Part shown: positions 17,918 through 26,900 of the stretch, piece by piece
How the letters are laid out: each line of letters opens with the position of its first letter
Position numbering within the stretch: position 1 is the first letter of the stretch
Assembly (NCBI GenBank): GCA_003427395.1
Contig: BFEA01000389.1
Coordinates: 167,126-195,493, forward strand
DNA: 28,368 nt
Origin: Chara braunii
Taxonomy: Eukaryota; Streptophyta; Charophyceae; Charales; Characeae
Direction of reading: 5' to 3'
Program-made: the position numbers and the translations under genes
Notes under the pieces: generated by a model
What the model was told of the DNA's origin: nothing
Databases searched by the model: none
The model's input: only the letters and a program-made list of their open reading frames with translations

Positions 17918-18439
17918 CCCCGAGACCGCGATGACCATCAGATAACAGTCTAGGACGTGGTAGTGTGATTCTGCCCTTGGTGAGGGCATCTCTACATGAA
18001 CATCAGCACCTGGTACAGAAAAAAAGAAGGCACCCCTTATGCTGTGATTGCGATCCGACGTCGGTGGATTGTCGGGGCTGGGTCGGACGCCCTCACGTAG
18101 CTGGAAGTCACACCAGTGCTTTGAGAAATGTATCTGATCAGTATGTGAGGACCATGAGATATGTCGTTCTCGTTTTTTGCTTTCGTTTTGAGGTCCTTGT
18201 AGCGACAAGATTCCATGCAAGGCAGATAACTGCCTCGCTTCAATTCAGTTCCAGACAAGTATTGTAGCATCATGTACCAGACCCCAATCACAGCAGAAGG
18301 GGTGCTTTTTTTTTTGGTTTCCTTTCATCCTGTATCGGATCGCAATCACAACATAAGGGGTGCTTTTTTTTTTTTTTCCTTTTCTTATTTCTTTTTGGCC
18401 TTTTTTTTTTTGGGGGGGGGGGGGCGTGTACTGGTGGTT
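17797..18439. mobile_element. Foldback element with AACCACCAGTACAC ends
   Basis: Outer ends AACCACCAGTACAC (near 17797-17811) and GTGTACTGGTGGTT (18426-18439) are perfect inverted repeats of 14 bp. Inside, GGCACCCCTTATGCTGTG continuing to GATTGCGATCCGA (18029-18058) is inverted at 18335-18363, and a weaker inverted copy lies at 18285-18305; each is preceded by A (or followed by T) runs. Homopolymers A28 (17886-17913), T (18367-18383) and G13 (18412-18424) fill the arms. No protein, and no clear target duplication. Confidence 0.55.
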
Positions 18440-18540
18440 CAAAAACCTAACAAACTGAAAAGAAGGCACCGTACTAAACGACATAAGGAAAAGAAAGGCC
18501 GGGAAAAACAAAAAGCTACGAATTTAGGTGCCTCACCAAG

Positions 18541-18647
18541 TACAGAGACGAGAAAATAGCGACAGGGAGAGAGAGGGAGCGCAAAAGGGGGAGAGAGGGG
18601 GAGAGAGGGAGCGATAGAGAGAGGACGGCAAGAACCCGCCGCGCGCG

Positions 18648-18716
<69 letters not shown>

Positions 18717-18737
18717 CGGCGCGCGCAAGAGCGAGCG

Positions 18738-18800
<63 letters not shown>

Positions 18801-18801
18801 N

Positions 18802-18878
<77 letters not shown>

Positions 18879-18990
18879 AAAGAGATCTTTGAAAGGCAAG
18901 AAAGGAAAAGAGGAGGAAGATAAAGCGCTCTCGCTACACGCCAGGAAAGAGTGAAGCTGCAAAGGGGGGAAAGAGGGAAAGAAGAGGAGG
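18541..18990. repeat. (GA)n purine tract
   Basis: About 450 bp almost entirely A and G on the plus strand, with pure GA runs at 18650-18709 and 18738-18874, broken by GCGCGCAAGA near 18638 and 18719. Ser/Leu or Arg/Glu frames across it are artefacts. Confidence 0.95.
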
Positions 18991-19033
18991 AAAGGCTTAA
19001 GAGGTTAGTACGTTGGCGACCCTATAGGACTAT

Positions 19034-19053
19034 AGCATTAAATACTTAATGCT
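19034..19053. repeat. Palindrome between purine and pyrimidine tracts
   Basis: AGCATTAA, spacer ATAC, TTAATGCT: a perfect 8-bp inverted repeat. Just before it, CTATAGGACTATAG (19022-19035) repeats the palindromic core of the 70-bp array. Confidence 0.8.
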
Positions 19054-19057
19054 TTAG

Positions 19058-19600
19058 GTCTCTCTCTCTCTCTCACTCACTTCTTTTTCTTCTTGTTCTG
19101 TTTGATTTCCCCTCTTCGTTTTTTCCCTGGACCTTTTCTTCTTTAGCCTTCCTTCTTCTGCAATGTTTCTTCGGCCATTTCACCCGACTCTCCTCTGCCC
19201 TTCCCCCCACCTTTCCCCCTAGTTTCCTCCTCCTCCCCCTCCTTTTCCCCCATCCTTCCCCTGATCCCTGCCTCTTCCCCCCACGTTGCCCCACCTCTTC
19301 CCCCCGCCTTCCGCCCTCCTTCCCTTTTTTCCCCTCCTACTTTACCGCTCTCTTTGTTTTTTTTGTTTTTTTTTACTGGTTGTCTTCTTTCCGCAGCGTT
19401 TTTTTCCTCACTTCTTTTTTCACTTCTTTTATTCTTCGTAGTCTTTTTCTTCTTCAACGTCGATGTTATCGTCCTCCTCCTCCTCCTTCCCTCCTCCCCC
19501 CAGTTTCCCCCTCCTCCCTCGCCTTTCCCCCTCCTTCCCTCCACCCGCGCCTTCCCCTTGCTAGTGTTTTTTTTTCTTTTCTTTCTAGTAATGTAATAAT
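19058..19600. repeat. C/T-rich pyrimidine tract
   Basis: About 540 bp of strongly C/T-biased plus strand, starting with a (CT)n run and continuing as irregular C- and T-runs. It faces the purine tract at 18541-18990 across a 60-bp junction. Open frames here (Lys/Arg/Glu/Gly on the minus strand) are compositional. Confidence 0.9.
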
Positions 19601-20226
19601 CTAAATACTACAGAGGGCCGGTCACTGGTCTCTCGTAGGCCGCTGTGTACAATCAGGAAGTCACCCTTTGAGCATCCCCCTGTGCTTGTTTGAAAGTTAT
19701 GACTGTGATATTGGGTGTCACTGCACTACTCTTGAAATGCACAAAAGACAAACATCATGGTGGCGTTTAGAATGGGTGCCTGTTCGCTTTGCAACCTATG
19801 GTGCTCCTGCTGCGAGGGGCGATGGTGTTGACGACAATGGTGGTGCGAGGCGTCCGTCCGACTGCATCTCCCCAGCAAAAACGCAGAACGGGACGTTCAT
19901 GCTCCGGGCGCTGCTCGTATTTGTAGGCGCGCGTGGGTCGGGTCCCCTTCGGGTCTTCCATTTCGGAGTGCCTCGCAGGGTCCGTTTGACGCCGCACGAC
20001 TGTTCGGTCCGCGCATCAAACGGTGGGTACACGTCAAATTCCCCGCTAGGGGGACCCGGTGCACACGACATGGTAAAAATGTCCCTGGGGACAGGCCCTT
20101 CCCGGGCGTCATGAAAAAGGGCCCTTGTTATTGGCCCCTTGCGTTCGTGTCGTCGCGTTCGCGGGCCCTGCCAAAGGGGTTCTCAGGCCGCGTGGGGGGG
20201 CGATTTGTATTTTTCGGTTTGCGGCT

Positions 20227-20256
<30 letters not shown>
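20227..20256. repeat. Poly(G) tract (G30)
   Basis: Thirty consecutive G. The length may not be reliable in the assembly. Confidence 0.9.
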
Positions 20257-20258
<2 letters not shown>

Positions 20259-20264
20259 CGGTTT

Positions 20265-20284
20265 TTCGCAATGCACATTGCGAA
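20265..20284. repeat. Perfect 8-bp hairpin
   Basis: TTCGCAAT, loop GCAC, ATTGCGAA, directly after the G30 tract. Confidence 0.7.
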
Positions 20285-21032
20285 GTCGCATTCTTGCCGC
20301 CTGATTTGCGGATCGGACAGCCATCGTGCGTCTTCTAACATGGCGTCTGTGCCACGCAAATGGCGGGGGCAGCCGACGTGCATCTTCGAACCTGGCGTGG
20401 GGTGCGACTACAGATGAGCACCTACCTGGGCGTCTCCTGCCCGACGAGCTGGTCCGCGCGACGTCACGTCCGCAACGTTCTCCATCGCCTGCGCCGATCC
20501 ACTGTCGCGCCTCGTGTCTCCGAGAGCGGGCGTCTCGATTTCCCCCCGCCATTGCGTCTGTCGGCTGAGCTTCGACATCCCCTCTCTGCATGCCGCATCA
20601 ACGAGTGTCTGCCGTCGTCTGCACTTCGCCCTCGTGACATGGACGAGTGCGCCATTCAAGGTACAGTGCTGTTCTGTCTGGCCATGTGTCCTCCATCTGT
20701 CTGTCCACGTGTCCTCCATCGACTACAGCTGCTGGCGTTGGGGTTGAGGTACATGCTTGTGTGCGCATTAGACGCGTTGCATTGTGCCACTTATAGCGGG
20801 TGGTGGGTACCGCTGTCACCGGAAGGGATTCGAGTCCGCAACATCCATCCCTCCATCCCCGCTTTGGGGCACACTGTGTCACTCGTTCACACCTTCTTGT
20901 CGTCTGTTCACTCTCGCTCGTTCATTCCTTTCCTGTGATTCATTTTCTTGTTGTGTGTTCATGCTCGCTCGTTCATTCCTTTCATGACTTCATTGCTTGT
21001 CCCTTTCGATGTGAACCACCCCCGCGCAGATA

Positions 21033-21546
21033 TGTGCGTGGGATCGAGACGACACCAGCTGCCCTTGTGTTGACACTTGGTCTCTTCGGCGATAGAGCCA
21101 CATGTTCAGTGACGAGAACCTGAACACGGATCGACGACGTCCTCCCGTTGTTGAGCACCATCTCTATTCAGCGTAAGAGAGAGCCACTGCACGCCAGGTG
21201 GATGATCGAGAAACGCACGCAGATCCCTGTCGTGCTCGCACAGTTGCCCCCCCCCCCCTTTGTCAGAGAAAGGTGATGCGTTAAACTACAAATGATCGAA
21301 TGTTGGTTTGTATACACATCGCCGGGGGGGGGCATTCGTGCGAGCATGACAGGGATGTGCGTGCGGTTCTCGATCATCCACCTGCCGTGCATTGGTTGTC
21401 TCTTACGCTTAAGACGGCTGGTGTCCAACACCGGGAAGACGTCGTCCATCCGTGTTCAGGTTCTTGCCACTAAACATGTGCCTCTGTCGCCGAAGAGACC
21501 ATGTGTCAACCCAAGGACAACTGGTGTCGTCTCGATCCCACGCACA
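21033..21546. repeat. 514-bp near-perfect inverted repeat (long hairpin)
   Basis: The left arm 21033-21292 and right arm 21307-21546 are reverse complements at an estimated 85-90 percent, separated by a 14-nt loop (21293-21306). Both arm tips read TGTGCGTGGGATCGAGACGA. Other paired blocks are GGTCTCTTCGGCGA, GAACCTGAACACGGAT, CAGGTGGATGATCGAGAA and a C-run. Pairing continues almost to the centre. The arms differ by scattered substitutions and small indels, so this is not an assembly mirror artefact. No coding frame is plausible. A transcript of either strand would fold into one long stem. Confidence 0.9.
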
Positions 21547-21953
21547 CAGCGTGCATATGATCCGTCCGAGAGCCCACCGATGTTGAGTGCGAGCTCCTGA
21601 CGCTGGTCGTGAATGATGCGCTGCATCACTCCTTGCGACCAGCGACAAGAATGTGCGCGCAACATCTGAGGAGAACACAGGAATGTGCGTCCAACATCAG
21701 AGAACGCACAAGCGGTGTGCGCGCGATGGAGAACGACATCACCAATCGCTACAATGACGATGCCGTTTTTTCGGCGTGATCATCGCTTGTTTCGTGGAGA
21801 ACACCCCAACACGAGTCGATGTCCTCGTTCAACATCGAACAACGCGGTCCCCGCCGCGATACTGGTTTCTGCTACTGCTAAGTGTCATGGTGTTGTCGTC
21901 GCGTGGCCATGGGGGAGAGTACGCGCACATGACAACACACCACATGATTGTTG

Positions 21954-21975
21954 TAGTTCGTCGGGATGCGGACTT
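21954..21975 (-). repeat. 22-bp palindromic repeat, isolated copy 5
   Basis: Reverse-orientation, diverged copy (TAGTTCGTCGGGATGCGGAC core): the GGATCC is lost but the outer AAGT/ACTT-type arms are recognisable. Confidence 0.6.
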
Positions 21976-22143
21976 CCCTTTCTGCGCGCGACTCGCCCTT
22001 TCTGGTTATGCGCTTGCAGTTGCAACGGCGCCCCCACTTACCCGCACGAGTCAGTACTGCCTGATAAGACTTTCAGGTCACGGGGGCAGAGTCGATAACT
22101 CCGAACACCCTGCCAGTCGACATCGTGCGAGGGTCGCAACACG

Positions 22144-22165
22144 AAGTTCGGATCCCGGCGAACTT
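22144..22165 (+). repeat. 22-bp palindromic repeat, isolated copy 6
   Basis: Forward copy with one change (GGCGAACTT end), about 320 bp before the first satellite copy, without recognisable monomer flanks. Confidence 0.85.
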
Positions 22166-22713
22166 CGCGTGTCGGCGCTTGCGATGTGGCGAGCTGCTCA
22201 AGGGGTTTGTCGACGTTATCATGTAGACTTCCGCTCTTTCAACAACATAGCCAACGTTGTGAGCTTCCATTGCTGGCGTACGCAATGACACAAAGCGCGT
22301 CTGACGCTTTCTTTCCTCTTCTGAAAAACATAAGAGCATATCCAACACTTTGGGCTGTTCGAACTACGGTCTAAAAATTGGTACAAACAATTTCTTATGA
22401 AAGAATTCCTGGAATAACCTTCTGAGGCAGCCGCCAGGCCGTGGTGATGTCACCTTCTGCAATCCAAGTTCGGATCCCAGCGGACTTCTCGGTTCCGCGC
22501 AAATCCAACCGCCCCGTTCAATATCCTGGACAGTCCGACGTGTTCTGGTAGTCGGAGGCCCTGGGGTGCGCAAAATGCTCGCTTCAAGAAATGGCTTATA
22601 GGGGTGTTTGGGGGGTGCGCCCAAGCATCGCCTGCTTCTGTGCAAACGCCAACCACCCGTTCCTATAGATGCGGCTGCGCGAAAACGTGTTACTTGCTAC
22701 ACTCGCATCCATC

Positions 22714-24991
22714 AAGTTCGGATCCCGACGGACTTTGAGGATCCGCGGGAATCTAACCGTCCTTCGCATGATGCGTGGACCTTTGCGTGCGAGTTGCTTC
22801 CGGGAGGAGTATTGGTGCGCAAAATTCCTTGCCGTCTGGAATGCCCGTTTACGGGTCTATGGGGGTTTCCGTCGGTGACAGCAGACGTGTCCGTTATCAA
22901 TCTGCTGTCGATCCCGACGTGTTCTGGCAGTCGGAAGCCTTGGGGTGCGCAGAATGCTCGCTTCAAGAAATGGCTTGTAGGGGTTTACGGGGGGTGCCCC
23001 CAAGCATCGCCTGCTTCTGTGCAAATGCCAACCACCCGTTGCAATAGCTTCAGCCGCGCGAAAACCCCTTACTCTCTGCACTCGCATTCTGCCAAGTTCG
23101 GATCCCGACGGACTTTGAGGATCCGCGGGAATCTGACAGTCCTTCGCATGACGAGTGAACCTTTGCGTGCGAGTTGATTGCAGGAGGAGTATTGGTGTGC
23201 AAAATTCCCTCGCCGTCTGGAATGCCCTTGTAGGGGTTTATGGGGGTTGCCGTCGATGGCAGCAGACGTGTCCATTATCAGTCTGCCGTTGATCCCGACG
23301 TGTTCTCGTAGTCGGAGGCCCTGGGGTGCGCAAAATGCTCGCTTCAAGAAATGGCTTGTAGGGGTTTATGGGCAGTGCGGCCAAGCATCGACTATTTCTG
23401 TGCAAACGCCAACCACCCATTCCAATAGCTGCAGGCACGCGAAAACCAGTTACTGGCCGCACTCGCATCCGCCAAGTTCGGATCCCTGCGGACTTTGAGT
23501 ATCCACGGGAATCTAATCGTCCTTCGCATGAGGCGTGGACCTTTGCGTGCGAGTTGCTTTCGGGAGGACTATTGGTGCGCCAAATTCCTTGCCGTCTGGA
23601 ATGCCCGTGTAGGGGTTTATGGCGGTTTCTGTCGGTGACAGCAGACGTGTCCGTTATCGGTCTGTCGTCGATCCCGACGTGTTCTGGCAGTCGGAGGCCC
23701 TGGGGTGCGCAGAATGCTCGCTTCAAGAAATGGCTTGTAGGGGTTTACGGGGGGCGCGCCCAAGCATCGCCTGCTTCTGTGCAAACGCCAACCACCCGTT
23801 CCAATCGATGCAGCCGCGCGAAAACCTGTTACTCGCTGCACTCGCATCCGCCAAGTTCGGATTCCGGCGGACTTTGAGGATCCGCGGGAATCTAACCGTC
23901 CTTCGCATGATGCGTGGACCTTTGTGTGCGAGTTGCTTCCGGGACGAGTATTGGTGCGCAAAATTCCTCGCCGTCTGGAATGCCCGTTTAGGGGTTTATG
24001 GGGGGTTCCGTCAGTGACAGCAGACGTGTCTGTTATCGGTTTGCCGTCGATCCCGACGTGTTCTGGCAGCCGGAGGCCCTGGGGTGGGCAGAATGCTCGC
24101 TTCAAGAAATGGCTAGTAGGGGTTTACGGGGGGTGCCCCAAAGCATCGCCTACTTCTGTGCAAATGCCAACCACTCGTTGCGATAGATGCAGCTGCGCGA
24201 AAACCCCTTACTCGATGCACTCGCATTCAGCCTAGTTCGGATCTCGGCGGACTTTGAGGATCTGCGGGAATCCAACAGTCCTTCGCATGACGAGTGGACC
24301 TTCGCGTGCGAGTTGATAGCGGGAGGAGTATTGGTGCGCAAAATTCCCTCGCCATCTGGAATGTCTTTGTAGGGGTTTATGGGGGTTGTTGTCGGTGGCA
24401 GCAGACGTGTCTGTTATCGGTCTGCCGTCGATTCCGACGTGTTCTCGTAGTTGAAGGCCCTGGGGTGCGCAAAATGCTCGCTTCAAGAAATGGCTTGTAG
24501 GGGTTTATGGGGGGTGCGGCCAAGCATCGACTGTTTCTGTGCAAACGCCAACCACCCATTCCAATAGCTGCAGCCACGCGAAAACGAGTTACTCGCTGCA
24601 CTCGCATCCGCCAAGTTCGGATCCCGACGGACTTTGAGGATCCACGGGAATCTAATTGTCCTTCCCATGAGGCGTGAACCTTTGCGTGCGAGTTGCTTTT
24701 GGGACGACTATTGGTGCGCCAAATTCCTTGCCGTCTGGAATGCCCGTGTAGGGGTTTATGGGGGTTTCCGTCGGTGACAGCAGATGTGTCCGTTATCGGT
24801 CTGTCGTCGATCCCAACATGTTCTGGAAGTCGGAGACCCTTGGGTGCGCAGAATGCTCGCTTCAAGAAATGGCTTGTAGGGGTTTACAGGGGGTGCGCCC
24901 AAGCATCGCCTGCTTCTGTGCAAATGCCAACCACCCATTCCAATGGATGCAGCCGCGCGAAAACCTGTTACTCGCTGCACTCGCATCCGCC
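22714..24991. repeat. Higher-order repeat: 1139-bp trimer, two copies
   Basis: Three monomer types recur in order (22714, 23094, 23474, then 23853, 24233, 24613), each exactly 1139 bp apart. Type 1 has GGGGTGCCCC.AAGCATCGCC and AAAACCCCTTACTC. Type 2 has GTGTTCTCGTAGT, TGCGGCCAAGCATCGACT and GTTGAT. Type 3 has GACTATTGGTGCGCCAAATT and GGTCTGTCGTCGATCCC. Monomers 1139 bp apart are visibly more alike than neighbours. Confidence 0.85.
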
Positions 24992-25564
24992 AAGTTCGGA
25001 TCCCGGCGGACTTTGAGGATCCGCGTGAATACAATTGTCCTTCGCATGACGCGTGGACCTTTGCGTACGACTTGATTGCGAGAGGTGTATTGCAACGCAA
25101 AATTCCTTGCCGTCTGGAATGGGCGTGTAGGGGTTAATGGGGGTTGACGTCGGTGACTGCAAACATGTCCGTTGTCGGTCTGCCGTCGATCCCGCCGTGT
25201 TCTGGTAGTCAGAGGCCCTTGGTTGCGCAAAGTGCTCGCTTCAAGAAATGGCTTATAGGGATTTATGGGGGTTGCGGCCAAGCATCGCCAGCTTCTATGC
25301 ACACGCCAACCACCCGTTCCAATAGTTGCAGCCTCGCGAAAACCTGTTACTCGCTGCACTCGCATCCGCCAAGTTCGGATCGTAGCGGACTTTGAGGATC
25401 CGCGGGAATCTAACCGTCCTTCGTATGAGGCGTGGACCTTTGTGTGCGAGTTGCTCCAGGGAGGAGTATTGGTGCGCAAAATTCCTCGCCGTCTACAATG
25501 CTCGTGTAGGGATTTATGGGGGTGGCCGTCGGTAACAGCAGACGTGTCCTTTATCGGTCTGCCG

Positions 25565-25795
25565 TCGATCTATGTTGCCCCCTACGGGCTTGGACCGTCG
25601 TGGTGTGCGGAGTCTTGTCGCGGACGTGCTCGTGTTTCAGCGTGCTTTCCGGTTCGCGCTGTCTCACGTCGACGTTTCTGGCACGCGAATCGGGGTTTGC
25701 CTTGTCGACTAGCGGAATCGGGGTTTGGAAGGGTTGCAGGGGGGGGGTGTCTTTCGTTGATTTCTGCATTTCGACATGTTATTTTCGGGAATCTA
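25565..25795. repeat. Alternative module in the satellite, copy 1
   Basis: After the GTCGATC block the normal monomer sequence is replaced by about 225 bp beginning GTTGCCCCCTACGGGCTTGG, with GTGCTTTCCGGTTCGCGCTG, ACGTCGACGTT and GAAGGGTTGCAGGGGGG. After it, the monomer resumes with a short stutter (GGGAATCTAACCGC repeated). Confidence 0.85.
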
Positions 25796-26689
25796 ACCGC
25801 GGGAATCTAACCGTCCTTCGCATGAGGCGTGGACCTTTGCGTGCGAGTTGCTTCCGGGAGGAGTATTGGTGCGCAAAATTCCACGCCGTAAGGAATGCCT
25901 GTGTAGGGGCTTATGGGGGTTGCCGTCGGTGACTGCAGACGTGTCCGTTATCGGTATGCCGTCGATCCCGACGTGTTCTGGTAGTCGGAGGCCCTGGGTG
26001 CGCAAAATGCTCGATTTAAGAAATGGCTTATAGGGGTTTATGGGGGTGCCCCCAAGCATCGCTTGCTTCTGTGCAAATGCCAACCACCCGTTCCAATAGC
26101 TGCAGCCGCGCGAAAACCTGTTACTCGCTGCACTCGTATTCCGCCAAGTTCGGATCCCGGCGGACTTTGAGGATCCACGGGAATCTACCGTCCTTCGCAT
26201 GATGCGTGGACCTTTGCGTGCGATTTGATTGCAGGAGGAGTATTGGTGCGCAAAATTCCTCGTTGTCTGGAATGCCCTTATAGCGATTTATGGGGGTTGC
26301 CGTCGATCCCGACATGTTCTGGTAGTCGGAGGCCCTGGGGTGCGCGAAATGCTCGCTTCAAGAAATGGCCAGTAGGGGTTTATGGAGGGTATGGCCATGC
26401 ATCCCCAGGTTCTGTGCAAACGCCAACCACCCGTTCCAATAGCTGCAGCCGCGCGAAAACCTGTTACTCGCTGCGCTCGCATCCGCCCACTTCGGATCCC
26501 GGCGGACTTTGAGGATCCGAGGGAATCTGACTGTCCTTCGGGTGAGGCGTGGACCTTTGCGTGCGAGTTGCTTCAGGGAGGAGAATTCGGTGCGCCAAAA
26601 TTCCTCGCCGTCTGAAATGCCCGTGTAGGGGTTTATGCGGGTTGCCGTTGGTGACAGCAGACATGTCCGTTATCGGTCTGTCGTCGATC

Positions 26690-26900
26690 TTTGCTGCCGC
26701 TTAAGGGTTTGGACCGTCGCGGTGCGCGGAGTCTTGGCGCGGATGTGCTCGTGTTTCGGCGCGCTTTCCGGTTCGCGCTGTCGCACGTCGACGTTCCCGG
26801 CGTGCGATACAGGGTTCGCCTTCTCGACTGGCTGAATCGGGGTTCGGAAGGGTTGCAGGGGGGGGGGGCTTTCATCCATTTCTACATTTTTCTTGTCCAG
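26690..26900. repeat. Alternative module in the satellite, copy 2
   Basis: The same module as 25565-25795, joined at the same point after GTCGATC, starting TTTGCTGCCGCTTAAGGG and sharing GCGCTTTCCGGTTCGCGCTG, CACGTCGACGTT and GGAAGGGTTGCAGGGGGG. Here the monomer does not resume. Confidence 0.85.

Larger units (their letters stand above)
19601..21032. other. GC-rich stretch without recognisable gene
   Basis: Several long frames exist on both strands, for example 19668-20114 and 20360-20938 plus, and 20109-20591 minus, but they overlap each other, show no recognisable motif and are expected in GC-rich DNA. Local structure: short repeated words around 20684-20722 (GTGTCCTCCATC twice) and 20325-20400 (ACGTGCATCTTCGAACCTGGCGTGG against a diverged copy). 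Confidence 0.4.
21547..22465. other. Spacer with two 22-bp repeat copies
   Basis: No gene recognised. Overlapping frames on both strands lack motifs. Contains 22-bp repeat copies at 21954-21975 and 22144-22165 but no recognisable satellite monomer around them. Confidence 0.4.
22466..26689. repeat. Satellite array, about 380-bp monomers
   Basis: Each monomer starts with the 22-bp repeat followed by TGAGGATCCGCGGGAATCTA, CCTTCGCATGA, GTGGACCTTTGCGTG, GGTGCGCAAAATTCC, a GTCGATCCCGACGTGTTCTG block, AATGCTCGCTTCAAGAAATG and AAGCATCGCCTGCTTCTGTG. Repeat starts at 22714, 23094, 23474, 23853, 24233, 24613, 24992 and 25371 give spacings of 379-380. The first unit (22466-22713) is internally deleted, and units at 26146 and 26488 are shorter or rearranged. 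The period is not a multiple of three, so the 162-codon frames on the minus strand cannot be a translated repeat protein. Confidence 0.95.

Noticed and set aside
18516-18962. Ser/Leu-rich frame of 148 codons
   Set aside because: Translation of the GA microsatellite; open in every frame.
19073-19604. Arg/Lys/Glu/Gly-rich and Phe/Leu/Pro-rich frames
   Set aside because: Compositional artefact of the pyrimidine tract.
20360-20938. 192-codon plus-strand frame
   Set aside because: No motif, overlaps frames on both strands, and lies in GC-rich DNA where long frames arise by chance.
23238-24865. Repeated 162-codon minus-strand frames in the satellite as a protein family
   Set aside because: They recur only because of the 1139-bp duplication. 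The 379-380-bp monomer is not a multiple of three, so successive monomers are read in different frames.
22714-26509. Regular repeats resembling a CRISPR array
   Set aside because: The whole 380-bp unit repeats, not just short repeats separated by unique spacers, and the window is eukaryotic.
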